Counted from the first letter of the stretch, positions 5,717 to 14,082 are shown. The stretch is 36,999 bases of DNA from JAHJUB01 sp041653615 [NCBI: Candidatus Ratteibacteria bacterium] (GCA_041653615.1 JBAZEZ010000018.1:1-36999); one strand, 5' to 3'. The notes: generated by a model from the sequence alone, not told the origin. Numbers and translations: made by a program.

Positions 5717-6887
5717 CGGTTCCTCCCGTAATCGGTAAAAATATTTTGAAAGTAGTACCTTTGCCCAATTCGCTTTCTACCGTCAAATTCCCTTTATGGT
5801 TATTTATGATCATATTCGTCATACTTAAACCCAAGCCGGTTCCTTTCTTGTCTCTCTTCGTCGTAAAAAACGGCTCAAATATTTTTGGTAAATCGTCTTT
5901 TGAGATACCTTCGCCCGTATCCGTAATTTCAATTACGCCCCGGGGATTATCCACGAAAAATTTTAAAGGCGTTATTTTATGGATTTTAATCGTGATTTTT
6001 CCGCCGTTAGGCATCGCGTCAACGGCATTCGCCAGGATATTGAAAAAAACCTGCTGCATCTGGCCTTTGTCCACCTCGCTGCAGATATCTTCTCCGGCAA
6101 ATTCAGTTATAATCTCGATGTTGCTTGAAGATGTCCGGTATTTAAATAAAGAGAGGGTTGCGTTTATTAAATCTTCGAGTTTTACCTTTTCGGTCTTAAG
6201 TTCGGATGGTCTGGCAAATTTCAGGAGGTTACCGATGATCGTATCGGCCCTTAATACTGCCTCTTTAATCTTTTCTATGGCTGTCTTAACTTCCTGGTCG
6301 GCTCCGGATAATTTTATTTCCAGGAACTCCATTCCCCCGAGAACAATTCCCAACGGATTTTTAACTTCATGCGTGATACCTAACGAAAACCTTCCCAGGG
6401 CAGCCAGTTTTTCGGACTGTAACAAATCTCTTTGTATTTTTTTTAGCTCCGCGGTCCTTTCTTCAACTTTTCCTTCTAACTGTCCGGAAAATTGCTTAAG
6501 GTCTTGCTGAGATTGTCTCAACTTTTGAAGAATAAGATTTACGTACTCCGCGATGTCATCGAGTTCGGTCCCGCTGTGCATTTCACATGTTTGCATTATG
6601 TCGCCTTTTGCAACGCCTTCAAAAATTTTCCGTAATTTTGAAATCGCCTTCGCGGTTTTATGCAGAAAAGTAAACCCTAACAACGAAAGGAACAGGCTTA
6701 AGGATATAACCAGGAATATGTTTTCATTGGTTACAGTATTCGGTATTAAATATACAAGCAAAAAATAACCGACGCATAAAATCGGTATCACCGTCATTAA
6801 AGCAAACGCCATGATAAATTGTTGGCGCAAACTTTCGGATACGATAGAGTATTTTTGAGATGACCGTTCGCTTTTTTTCTTAATCAT
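5694..6887 (-). CDS. Membrane-bound sensor histidine kinase (HAMP, HisKA, HATPase)
   Basis: A 397-residue kinase. Two membrane helices (about 24-46 and 57-76) are separated by only a ten-residue loop, so there is no periplasmic sensor domain. HAMP (about 77-128) and a coiled coil (about 125-162) follow. The HisKA H-box is SLGITHEVKNPLG with phospho-acceptor H173. The ATPase part has N-box NILANAVDAM (N287), G1 DTGEGI (D323), F-box FEPFFTT and G2 GTGLGL. The short extracellular loop suggests sensing within the membrane or in the cytoplasm. AGGA precedes the start. It is translationally coupled to the CheY-like regulator. Confidence 0.93.
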   Translation of the reverse strand: MIKKKSERSSQKYSIVSESLRQQFIMAFALMTVIPILCVGYFLLVYLIPNTVTNENIFLVISLSLFLSLLGFTFLHKTAKAISKLRKIFEGVAKGDIMQTCEMHSGTELDDIAEYVNLILQKLRQSQQDLKQFSGQLEGKVEERTAELKKIQRDLLQSEKLAALGRFSLGITHEVKNPLGIVLGGMEFLEIKLSGADQEVKTAIEKIKEAVLRADTIIGNLLKFARPSELKTEKVKLEDLINATLSLFKYRTSSSNIEIITEFAGEDICSEVDKGQMQQVFFNILANAVDAMPNGGKITIKIHKITPLKFFVDNPRGVIEITDTGEGISKDDLPKIFEPFFTTKRDKKGTGLGLSMTNMIINNHKGNLTVESELGKGTTFKIFLPITGGTDEKNLNY

Positions 6888-7046
6888 ATTTTCCTGATTT
6901 TCTTAATAAACAGCCTGCCCTGCTCTTTTGTAATTTGAAATCCTTGCGTTTACATTTTAACCCCATTAGAAATATAATTTATAATGGGTTTATTTTGATA
7001 AGCTGCCTTGCTTGTTATATTTTACTCCGTTGCGCCTATTTGTCAA

Positions 7047-7075
7047 TTGAAAAAAGCTAAGGTTTGGGGTATAAT
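7047..7075 (+). promoter_or_regulatory. Promoter of tRNA-Gly
   Basis: TTGAAA (7047-7052), a 17-nt spacer and a perfect TATAAT (7070-7075). Transcription should begin near 7082, about 14 nt before the tRNA. No terminator is visible between tRNA-Gly and the LysM lipoprotein gene, so this promoter may serve both. Confidence 0.7.
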
Positions 7076-7095
7076 TATTCCAAATCGGTAAGTTT

Positions 7096-7167
7096 GCGGG
7101 AATAACTCAGTGGTAGAGTACGACCTTGCCAAGGTCGGAGTCGAGGGTTCGAATCCCTTTTCCCGCT
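7096..7167 (+). tRNA. tRNA-Gly (anticodon GCC)
   Basis: A 72-nt cloverleaf. Acceptor GCGGGAA/TTCCCGC, anticodon stem CGACC/GGTCG with loop TTGCCAA (anticodon GCC at 7128-7130), T arm GAGGG-TTCGAAT-CCCTT with a terminal G-U. Discriminator T, no encoded CCA. Followed by element C. Confidence 0.95.
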
Positions 7168-7181
7168 CTATTAACATTCCT

Positions 7182-7344
7182 GAAAAGGGATTCGAAGAGA
7201 GCGAAGTAAGGGATTGCGACGATCACAGCGAATGGCCGACTGCGTCCGCCGAAGCTTTAGCGCAGGCGTGGCCCGAGGCGCAGTGAAAGCCGAGCGGCGC
7301 CGGTTCCCTTTTTCCTCTTCGGCCGGTCTCCCTTTTCCCGCTCT
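7182..7344 (+). repeat. tRNA-anchored foldback element C (behind tRNA-Gly)
   Basis: GAAAAGGGATTCGAA at 7182-7196 is an exact 15-nt reverse complement of tRNA-Gly 7148-7162. The core keeps the GAGCGAAGTAAGG motif (7199-7211), an internal stem CTGCG/CGCAG (7240-7244 with 7261-7265), and the 3' motif CCCGAGGCG...GAAAGCCGAG.GGCGCC (7272-7301). It closes with a 16-nt exact direct copy of the tRNA 3' end, TCCCTTTTCCCGCTCT (7329-7344, equal to 7154-7169), plus a partial copy at 7302-7315. It ends two bases before the next gene's ATG. Confidence 0.85.
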
Positions 7345-7346
7345 GG

Positions 7347-8063
7347 ATGAAAAACTTCAAAACAATCAGAAGTTTGTGGATAGTCGTTTTCATCCTGGCC
7401 GTCTTTGTTTCCGGATGCAGTTTTAAATTTAGTCTCAATCCCGTAGAAACGACATCGTCCGGAATTTATCACACCGTGAAAAAAGGTGAAACCCTCTGGC
7501 GCATAAGCCAGGCATATAATTCTTCCGTATCGGTAATCAGAAACGCCAACAACCTGAAAAATGATGCGATTGAAGTCGGTCAGCGTTTACTGATTCCGCG
7601 CGCAAAAAAAATAAAGAATATTCCGCCGTCTCCGGCTCCCCGAACCGGACGACCGCCGAAACCAGCACTAATCATCAAGCCTGTTCCAAAACGAACAGTC
7701 GGAATACCGGTATTTTCCTGGCCGCTTTCCGGAAAAGTTCTTTCCACGGCCGAAGAAGCCGAACGTGAAAAAAAAGTTAGCATTGAAGGAAAACCGAATG
7801 AAACAATAACAACGAGCCGGGCCGGCCAGGTATTCTTCATCGGTGAAACAAAAGGGTATTCTTCCACTTTAATCGTTGACCATCTGGATGGATTTTATTC
7901 CGTTTACGGCGGTGATATCGAAATTGCGGTACTCAAGGGAGAAGTACTATCCCAAAACGGTATAATCGGGAAAATGGTTTCAACCCGGGAAAAGCCAAAA
8001 CTTTTCTTCGAAATCAGACAGGGTACCGAACCGGTAAATCCGCTTAATTATTTAAAAAAATGA
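7347..8063 (+). CDS. LysM lipoprotein with degenerate M23 (EnvC/NlpD-like) domain
   Basis: A 238-residue exported lipoprotein. The lipobox is VSGC with C24 and the signal starts MKNFKTIR. One LysM peptidoglycan-binding domain (about 42-86) follows, then a Pro/Lys-rich linker and an M23 (LytM) domain (about 122-238). The zinc ligands of M23 are missing: the HxH motif (normally PHLHFEIR) reads PKLFFEIR, and no HxxxD equivalent is seen. This is the pattern of EnvC/NlpD proteins, which activate cell-wall amidases instead of cutting themselves. No Shine-Dalgarno is visible; the ATG lies directly behind element C, so it is probably cotranscribed with tRNA-Gly. Its last 4 bases overlap the next gene. 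Confidence 0.85.
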   Translation: MKNFKTIRSLWIVVFILAVFVSGCSFKFSLNPVETTSSGIYHTVKKGETLWRISQAYNSSVSVIRNANNLKNDAIEVGQRLLIPRAKKIKNIPPSPAPRTGRPPKPALIIKPVPKRTVGIPVFSWPLSGKVLSTAEEAEREKKVSIEGKPNETITTSRAGQVFFIGETKGYSSTLIVDHLDGFYSVYGGDIEIAVLKGEVLSQNGIIGKMVSTREKPKLFFEIRQGTEPVNPLNYLKK

Positions 8064-9199
8064 ACTATACCGGAGTTGAGGAGAAATTTTTAGCGCCGTA
8101 CGCGATGAAACCGTCCTTAAGCCGGGGACGGGAGTTCAGGGAAGCAGAACATCCTTTTCGTTCTCCCTACCAGCGGGACCGGGACCGCGTAATCCATTCC
8201 ACCGCTTTCCGTCGCCTGGAATACAAAACTCAGGTTTTCATCATCCACGAGGGCGATTATTACCGCACCCGGCTGACCCACACGATAGAAGTAGCCCAAA
8301 TCGCCCGGACGATTGCCCGCGCCCTGAAACTAAACGAAGACTTGACCGAAGCGATAAGTCTGGCGCACGATTTAGGCCATACCGCTTTCGGCCACTCCGG
8401 CGAAACGGCTCTAAAAGATTTGATGAAAGATTACGGCGGATACGAGCACAACCGTCAGAGTCTTCGGGTTGTGGAAAAACTGGAAAAAAGATACCCGGAT
8501 TTTGACGGCTTGAATCTTACCTACGAAGTCCGCGAAGGTATCATCAAACACATCTCCGAATATGACACTCCGCCGGAAGCGAAAAAATTCTTTCCGGAAG
8601 AATCGCCGACCCTTGAAGCGCAAATCGTAAACCTGGCGGATGAAATCGCCTACAGCAGTCACGACGTAGACGACGGCCTGAAGGCCGGATTGATTACCGC
8701 CGCGGAACTTTCGCGGGTGGAAATATGGAAGAAACTTTACACCAAAGCGGAAAAGGAAATCAGCCGCGACCCGGAACTGGTCTGGTATAAAACGGTGCGC
8801 AACCTGATAGATCTTCTGGCAACCGATTTAATCAACGAAACCCGGCGCCGGATCGCCGAATTTAAAATACGGGATTTAGCCGACGTCAGAAAAAATCCGA
8901 TTCTGGTAAAATTCAGCGACGGAACAGCTAAAGGACATAAAGAACTGAAAGGCTTTCTGCTGGAAAACATGTATCATCACTACCGGGTCGTACGCATGTC
9001 GGAAAAAGCAAAGAGAACTATCGAGGCGATTTTCAAAATCTACCTGAAGCAGCCGAAGCAGATGCCCCCGGGCATTTACGCCAAGATTGAACAGGGCGAA
9101 ACAACCGCCCAGGCAGTCTGCGATTACGTTGCCGGAATGACCGACGATTTCGCCCAACAGGAACACAAGAAGTTATTCGACCCATACACGCGAGTCTGA
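8060..9199 (+). CDS. dgt: dGTPase-like HD-domain deoxynucleotide triphosphohydrolase
   Basis: A 379-residue member of the deoxyguanosinetriphosphate triphosphohydrolase-like family, which hydrolyses dNTPs to deoxynucleosides and triphosphate. The HD metal site is H74 (RLTHTIEVAQ), H103-D104 (LAHDLGHTAFGHSGE) and D194 (NLADEIAYSSHD). The segment HSTAFRRLEYKTQVF is typical of this family. The length fits the short Dgt-like type rather than the ~500-residue E. coli Dgt. It overlaps the lipoprotein gene by ATGA, and DprA follows with no gap, so the three form one operon. Confidence 0.92.
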   Translation: MNYTGVEEKFLAPYAMKPSLSRGREFREAEHPFRSPYQRDRDRVIHSTAFRRLEYKTQVFIIHEGDYYRTRLTHTIEVAQIARTIARALKLNEDLTEAISLAHDLGHTAFGHSGETALKDLMKDYGGYEHNRQSLRVVEKLEKRYPDFDGLNLTYEVREGIIKHISEYDTPPEAKKFFPEESPTLEAQIVNLADEIAYSSHDVDDGLKAGLITAAELSRVEIWKKLYTKAEKEISRDPELVWYKTVRNLIDLLATDLINETRRRIAEFKIRDLADVRKNPILVKFSDGTAKGHKELKGFLLENMYHHYRVVRMSEKAKRTIEAIFKIYLKQPKQMPPGIYAKIEQGETTAQAVCDYVAGMTDDFAQQEHKKLFDPYTRV

Positions 9200-10336
9200 A
9201 TGAACAACGACCTTCTCTGGTGGGTAGCGCTTAACCTTACGCCTAATATCGGGTCCATAAAAGCAAAGGCGCTTCTGGACTATTTTCCGCGTCCGGCTGA
9301 TATTTTTAAAGCCGGAAAATCCGATTTGATAAAAGCTGGTAAACTAAGTTTTCAGGATACCGAAAATATCCTGGAATTTAAGATAGAAACAGCGGAAGAA
9401 GAATTACGCCTCGCGGAAAAACACGGTTTTGCAATCATCCCGCAAAATGACTCCCGGTATCCTGAACTTCTAAAACAAATTCCCGACCCTCCGATATTAC
9501 TTTATGTCTGGGGTACTTTCAAAGAAATTGATCTCCTGGCAGCCGCCATCGTCGGAACACGGCTCTGCAGTCCATACGGACTGATTCAGGCGGCCCGCTT
9601 TGCCGCCGGAATCGTTTCGGCCGGCTTTACGGTAGTCAGTGGACTGGCCAAAGGCATCGATACCGCGGCCCATCAGGGCGCGCTAAGAGCAAAAGGACGA
9701 ACCATCGCCGTTCTGGGAAGCGGACTTTTGGATATCTACCCGGTGGAAAACCGCAAGCTGGCCGAAAAAATAGCCTCTTCCGGCGCAGTCGTTTCCGAAC
9801 TTCCTTTAAGGATGCGGCCGGACCGTCAGAACTTTCCGAAACGAAACCGGATTATCAGCGGATTGTCCCGGGCAGTACTGGTCGTGGAAGCCGGAAACCG
9901 GAGCGGCGCCCTGATTACCGCTTCCCTGGCGCTGGAACAAGGGAGAGAAGTCTTTGCCCTACCAGGTCCGGTAGACCAGGAAATGAGTCTGGGCACTAAT
10001 AATCTTTTAAAAGAAGGCGCGCAAATTGCCACGGCACCGGAAGATATCCTCATAGCCCTTGCGCCCACTCTTCCTTTTCCGGAAAAGGAAACGGTTCCGG
10101 TTGAAAAGGAAACTCAATTAAAAACCGGGCACGACGGACAGAATCAAACTCATCGTGTATTATCCGGAGATTACCCGGAGCTGAAAACGCTGCTCTTAAG
10201 CGGAAACCCGGTTAGCATTGAGGAAATCGCGGCCCACCTCAGCCTCTCACTCGCCGAAGTTGGCTCCCTATTGACCAAATTAGAACTTGAAGGTGTGGTA
10301 AAAGAAATATCCGGAAAACGATTCACCCTGCCTTGA
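9200..10336 (+). CDS. dprA: DNA-processing protein DprA
   Basis: A 378-residue DprA/Smf protein, which loads RecA on incoming single-stranded DNA during transformation. A helix-hairpin-helix-like N-terminus (about 1-70) is followed by the Rossmann-like core. Core signatures are VGTRLCSPYG, VVSGLAKGIDTAAHQGAL, AVLGSGLLDIYPVENRKL, FPKRNRIISGLS and GALITASLALEQGREVFALPG. A linker and a C-terminal winged helix (about 318-378) complete it. Its start codon directly abuts the preceding stop. No other competence genes are visible in the window. Confidence 0.96.
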   Translation: MNNDLLWWVALNLTPNIGSIKAKALLDYFPRPADIFKAGKSDLIKAGKLSFQDTENILEFKIETAEEELRLAEKHGFAIIPQNDSRYPELLKQIPDPPILLYVWGTFKEIDLLAAAIVGTRLCSPYGLIQAARFAAGIVSAGFTVVSGLAKGIDTAAHQGALRAKGRTIAVLGSGLLDIYPVENRKLAEKIASSGAVVSELPLRMRPDRQNFPKRNRIISGLSRAVLVVEAGNRSGALITASLALEQGREVFALPGPVDQEMSLGTNNLLKEGAQIATAPEDILIALAPTLPFPEKETVPVEKETQLKTGHDGQNQTHRVLSGDYPELKTLLLSGNPVSIEEIAAHLSLSLAEVGSLLTKLELEGVVKEISGKRFTLP

Positions 10337-10351
10337 AAAACAAGGAACCGG

Positions 10352-10381
10352 TTGAAAATTGTACGGTAATTAGTGTAAAAT
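10352..10381 (+). promoter_or_regulatory. Promoter of the amaP-gmhA operon
   Basis: TTGAAA (10352-10357), 18-nt spacer, TAAAAT (10376-10381). It gives a leader of about 80 nt that contains an inverted repeat. Confidence 0.55.
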
Positions 10382-10385
10382 GTAT

Positions 10386-10456
10386 ATGTCAGTTCGCGTT
10401 CAAAAATAGAGCAAGGCAAAGACAACACCGCTATATGAATGAAGGCAAACTGACAT
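10386..10456 (+). promoter_or_regulatory. Leader hairpin ending at the amaP ribosome site
   Basis: ATGTCAGTT (10386-10394) and AACTGACAT (10448-10456) are perfectly complementary, extended by a further GC pair step after one mismatch. The stem closes a ~53-nt loop and ends one base before the GGGAGGG ribosome site. It may mark a regulated leader or a short repeat insertion. Confidence 0.5.
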
Positions 10457-10467
10457 AGGGAGGGCGG

Positions 10468-11049
10468 ATGCGAATCTTCAACCGTTTAGTGGCCTGGATT
10501 TACAGTCTTGCCTCGCTTTACGTTTCAGTGCTCTTTATTCTGGTGTGGCTTGATAAAGAATTCGCCAACCAATTTTTCCGGAAAATCGAAGCAACTCAAC
10601 CATATAAATTTGCCTTTGCCGGCGGCGGTCTTTTGTTTTTGGGCGCGGTCTGGCTTGTTTCCGCCATCGAACATCACTACCGCACCCGCTCCGTAAGTTT
10701 TTCCGGACCCGGCGGCCTGGTGCGGGTCCATCTTTCCGCCATAGAAGATTTTCTGGTCAATGAAATACACCAGCGCATTAAAGCGGTCAAACGCGTCCGG
10801 GTATCAACCATCATCACGCCCAAAGGTCTGCAGGTTTACAACCAGGTTATCATCTGGGCCGGTTATGACATCCCGACTACCACCGGAAAGATTCAAGACA
10901 TGGTAAAACGCCTGCTGCAGGACACCATCGGCGTGGAACGCCTGGGTGAAATCAAGGTCCTGGTGTACCGCATCGCAACCACCGAAGAAGGAACCACCTC
11001 TAAAGAGGAAGAAAATGAATCAGAACTTGAAGATACGGAAATCGGTTGA
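10468..11049 (+). CDS. amaP: Alkaline-shock membrane anchor protein AmaP (Asp23-like)
   Basis: A 193-residue protein with two membrane helices at the N-terminus (about 7-27 and 47-66). A cytoplasmic Asp23/DUF322-like domain follows (about 80-175: alternating strands such as RVRVSTIITPKGLQVYNQVII), with an acidic tail. In Gram-positive bacteria AmaP tethers Asp23 to the membrane; here no separate Asp23 gene is nearby. A GGGAGGG site lies just before the start. The end overlaps gmhA by 35 bp, so the two are translationally coupled. Confidence 0.82.
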   Translation: MRIFNRLVAWIYSLASLYVSVLFILVWLDKEFANQFFRKIEATQPYKFAFAGGGLLFLGAVWLVSAIEHHYRTRSVSFSGPGGLVRVHLSAIEDFLVNEIHQRIKAVKRVRVSTIITPKGLQVYNQVIIWAGYDIPTTTGKIQDMVKRLLQDTIGVERLGEIKVLVYRIATTEEGTTSKEEENESELEDTEIG

Positions 11050-11614
11050 GGAAGCGCTCGCCGAACTCCGTCTTCTTTCCAATCAAAAAAATACTGCCGC
11101 GATTCGGGAAATTGCCGAAGCATTAATTGACACCATTCGCGCCGGACAACGGATCTACTTCTGCGGAAACGGCGGAAGCGCCGCCGACAGCCAGCACCTT
11201 GCCGCGGAATTCGTGGGCCGGTTCCAACTAAAACGCCGGGGGCTTTCCGCCGTTAGTTTAACCACCGACACCTCCATCCTTACCTCAATCGGAAACGACT
11301 ACGGTTTCAAATCGGTCTTCAGCCGACAACTGGAAGCGCTGGCGAAAAAAAACGACCTGCTCTTTATCTTCTCCACCTCGGGCAAATCCGAAAATGTCAT
11401 TTTCGCGGCCCGAAAAGCAAAGGAATTAGGCCTGAAAATCGTGGCCCTTACCGGCCGGGACGGCGGACCTCTGAAACGTTTGGCTACTATCGCGCTGGTC
11501 GCGCCGGGAAAGAACACGGCCCGCATTCAGGAAGCCCACATGCTCATAGCCCACATCCTGATTGAAACGGTTGAAAAATCGTTATTTAAAGAAAGCCCAA
11601 CAACAAAGAATTAG
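11015..11614 (+). CDS. gmhA: Sedoheptulose-7-phosphate isomerase GmhA (SIS domain)
   Basis: A 199-residue SIS-domain isomerase converting sedoheptulose-7-phosphate to D-glycero-D-manno-heptose-7-phosphate, the first step to LPS heptose. Signatures are CGNGGSAADSQHLAAEFVGRF, the phosphate loop FSTSGKSENVIFAA, and the C-terminal QEAHMLIAHILIE with the conserved His. I start at 11015, behind AAAGAGGAAG; a longer frame to 10946 would add 23 residues unlike the family. Overlaps the amaP end. It implies a heptose-containing outer-membrane glycolipid or S-layer glycan. Confidence 0.93.
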   Translation: MNQNLKIRKSVEEALAELRLLSNQKNTAAIREIAEALIDTIRAGQRIYFCGNGGSAADSQHLAAEFVGRFQLKRRGLSAVSLTTDTSILTSIGNDYGFKSVFSRQLEALAKKNDLLFIFSTSGKSENVIFAARKAKELGLKIVALTGRDGGPLKRLATIALVAPGKNTARIQEAHMLIAHILIETVEKSLFKESPTTKN

Positions 11615-11679
11615 CGGGCGCGTTTATCAACTTTCCGACCGGCTGGTTTTAAAATTGACCCAAGTCGCTTAATCCGGAA

Positions 11680-12693
11680 ATGAAAAAGTTATACCGCATC
11701 GTTGACGTCAATTTTAACCGTACCCGGGAAGGCCTGCGCGTCCTGGAGGAATTAGCGCGTTTCAGCGACCGGACTCCTGTCCCAGTCAAAGCCCTGCGCG
11801 GACTGCGACATCAGATTTCGGTCCTGACGGAACGTTCTTTTCCTCGGCCCGAACTTCTGGCCAACCGTTGCAGTAAAACAGACCCCGGCCGAAACTTCCG
11901 GCCGGAAAAACGAACCGGGAAAAAGGACCTCGTCCTCGCCAACAGCTTCAGGGTTTCCGAATCCCTGCGCGTCCTGGAAGAAATGGCCGCGCTTTTGAAA
12001 CCCGAGGCAACCGTCTCTTTTCAGGATTTAAGATTTTCGTTTTATGACCTGGAAAAAGGGTTGTCGGTCCTTTACCGCAAAAAATTACCGGACCATCCGG
12101 TCTACGTCGTGATTGACCCGGCGCTGCTTCCGGGCGACCCGTTGGCTTTAGTTAAGCCGCTCCTGGGCGCCGGCGCGAAAATTTTCCAGCTGCGGGCAAA
12201 AAATATGCCCGACCGGCTGTTTCTGGAACTGGCTCAAAAAATACGCCGGGAAACCGAAAAATTCGACGCCTTTTTTATCGTGAACGACCGGCCGGACATC
12301 GCGGCCCTGTCGGATGCGGACGGCCTTCATCTGGGCCAAACAGACCTGGCCGCGGTAAACGCGCGGCAAATCTGCCCGGACGTATTAATCGGTGTCTCGG
12401 TCCGCTCCGTCCGGGAAGCGGAAAAGGCGATTGCCGAACGCGTTGACTATCTTGCGGTCGGCTCTGTCTTTCCCACCACCAGCAAAGAAGACGCAGCGGT
12501 GGTCGGACTGAAAACTCTAAAAGAAGTGAAAAAAGTAACCGGCCGTACGCCGTTGGTGGCCATCGGCGGCATCACCCCAGAAAACAGCGGCCGCGTTTTT
12601 GAATCCGGCGCGGATTACGTCGCGGTCATCTCCGCGCTGATTAACCGGCAACCGGAAAAAATATTAAAAACATTAGTTAAAACAAAAAGGTGA
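11680..12693 (+). CDS. thiE: ThiD2-ThiE fusion (thiamine phosphate synthase)
   Basis: A 337-residue two-domain thiamine enzyme. The N-terminal ~135 residues match ThiD2, opening RIVDVNFNRTREGLRVLEEL. ThiD2 is a family of HMP-phosphate kinase unrelated to classical ThiD. Residues ~140-337 are ThiE, joining HMP-pyrophosphate and thiazole phosphate to thiamine phosphate. Its TIM-barrel motifs include VNDRPDIAALSDADGLHLGQ, VGSVFPTTSKED and ALGGI-like VAIGGITPEN. The fusion supplies two consecutive steps and lies directly before thiC, which makes the HMP-phosphate substrate. Thiazole-branch genes are not in the window. Confidence 0.93.
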   Translation: MKKLYRIVDVNFNRTREGLRVLEELARFSDRTPVPVKALRGLRHQISVLTERSFPRPELLANRCSKTDPGRNFRPEKRTGKKDLVLANSFRVSESLRVLEEMAALLKPEATVSFQDLRFSFYDLEKGLSVLYRKKLPDHPVYVVIDPALLPGDPLALVKPLLGAGAKIFQLRAKNMPDRLFLELAQKIRRETEKFDAFFIVNDRPDIAALSDADGLHLGQTDLAAVNARQICPDVLIGVSVRSVREAEKAIAERVDYLAVGSVFPTTSKEDAAVVGLKTLKEVKKVTGRTPLVAIGGITPENSGRVFESGADYVAVISALINRQPEKILKTLVKTKR

Positions 12694-12701
12694 AACAACT
12701 T

Positions 12702-13934
12702 ATGAATAAAAAAGAACTGACGGCTCTGGCAAAATCAGAGGAAATTTCTCTTTCCGACCTGGAAAACGGAATCAAAACCAACCGGATTGTAGTGGTAAAA
12801 AATCCCCGCGGGAAAAAACCGCTCGCCATCGGTCAGGGGTGTTTCGTCAAGATTAACGCCAATATCGGCACTTCACCCCAACAGGCGGATATCAAAACGG
12901 AATTGGCTAAATTGAAAAAAGCGGAGGAAGCCGGCGCCCACACCATTATGGACCTTTCCACCGGAGGAAACCTTAAGGAAATACGACGCCAGATATTAAG
13001 GGCAACCAACCTGCCGCTCGGAAGCGTGCCCGTTTACTCGGCCGCGGTGGAAGTAACGGAAAAATATAATGACGTACGCAAAATGAGCCCGGAAACCCTC
13101 TGGGAAAAAATAGAGGAGGAAGCGGCCGGCGGCGTTTCTTTCGTAACCGTTCATACCGGCGTAAGCGAAAAGATTGTCCGGGGGCTTCAAGAGGGAAAAC
13201 GCCTGATTAATATCGTCAGCCGGGGCGGCTCCATCCTTGCCTGCTGGATACTGGCGAACAAAAAGGAAAACCCGCTCCTGGCGGATTTCAACCGCCTGCT
13301 GAAACTGGCGCAAAAATATAAACTCTGCCTGAGCCTGGGCGACGGATTACGTCCCGGAACCATCGCCGATAACACCGACCGTTTTCAACTGGAAGAACTC
13401 TTTACTTTGGGCCGGCAGGCGGAAGAAGCGCGAAAAGCCGGCGTAGCGGTCATAATCGAGGGGCCGGGACATATCCCGCTCCACCAGATTGAAATGAACG
13501 TCAAGCTGGCCAAAACCGTCTGCGACGGAGCGCCGCTCTATCTGCTGGGTCCGCTGGTAACCGACATTGCCCCCGGTTACGACCACATCGTCGGCGCAAT
13601 CGGAGGCTCCATCGCCGGAATGGCCGGCGCCGACTTCCTGTGCTACGTGACCCCGGCGGAACACCTTTCGCTGCCTTCCCCGGAAGATGTGGAAGAAGGC
13701 GTTTATGCCTCGCGCATCGCCGCGCACGCGGTTGACCTCTGCCGGGGAAAAAAGAGCGCCTGGCGCCAAGACTGGCTTCTCTCCTCGGCGCGTAACAAAC
13801 GAAATTGGCCGGAACAAAAGCGGCTTTCCCTGAATCCGGATAAATTCCCGGTAAAAAAGGAAAAAGAAGAAGATTATTGTTCCATGTGCGGAGAATTTTG
13901 CGCGATGCGTTTTTCGGAGATGATAAAAAAATAA
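12702..13934 (+). CDS. thiC: Phosphomethylpyrimidine synthase ThiC
   Basis: A 410-residue radical-SAM enzyme turning aminoimidazole ribotide into HMP-phosphate. C-terminal CSMCGEFCAMRF carries the CxxCxxxxC motif for the [4Fe-4S] cluster. Other family segments are VKINANIGTSPQ, DLSTGGNL, SRGGSILACW, LGDGLRPGTIADNTD, EGPGHIPLHQI and GPLVTDIAPGYDHI. The length fits the short form without the long N-terminal domain of plant and E. coli ThiC. I prefer ATG 12702, with AAGGTG about 9 nt upstream. A GTG at 12690 overlapping the thiE stop would add four residues. No TPP riboswitch is evident upstream of the pair. Confidence 0.94.
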   Translation: MNKKELTALAKSEEISLSDLENGIKTNRIVVVKNPRGKKPLAIGQGCFVKINANIGTSPQQADIKTELAKLKKAEEAGAHTIMDLSTGGNLKEIRRQILRATNLPLGSVPVYSAAVEVTEKYNDVRKMSPETLWEKIEEEAAGGVSFVTVHTGVSEKIVRGLQEGKRLINIVSRGGSILACWILANKKENPLLADFNRLLKLAQKYKLCLSLGDGLRPGTIADNTDRFQLEELFTLGRQAEEARKAGVAVIIEGPGHIPLHQIEMNVKLAKTVCDGAPLYLLGPLVTDIAPGYDHIVGAIGGSIAGMAGADFLCYVTPAEHLSLPSPEDVEEGVYASRIAAHAVDLCRGKKSAWRQDWLLSSARNKRNWPEQKRLSLNPDKFPVKKEKEEDYCSMCGEFCAMRFSEMIKK

Positions 13935-13942
13935 AATTAATC

Positions 13943-14055
13943 GGACGCAGATTACCGCAGATAATCGCGGATACAGATTAAAGATTGCTTTTAAAGAAGT
14001 ACCTTAAAATTATCTTTAAATCTTTATCCCGTAGTTTCAGCGCTTATCTGCGTCC
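13943..14055. repeat. Dispersed ~100-bp foldback repeat, copy 1
   Basis: Begins GGACGCAGATTACCGCAGAT and ends ATCTGCGTCC; the outer 10 bp are perfectly inverted and the arms stay partly complementary. This copy is the most divergent and longest (113 bp) of three in the window. It fills the gap between thiC and ftsH, leaving 27 nt before the ftsH start, which lacks a well-placed ribosome site. Confidence 0.85.
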
Positions 14056-14082
14056 CAAAGGAAATTTCTATAACGTAAACCT

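Noticed and set aside
7214-7472. Short frames through element C on both strands
   Set aside because: They read the structured repeat and the start of the lipoprotein gene; composition follows the repeat, not a protein.
11650-11679. TPP riboswitch ahead of the ThiD2-ThiE/ThiC genes
   Set aside because: The 65-nt gap before 11680 is too short and lacks the conserved CUGAGA and ACCUGA-type segments.
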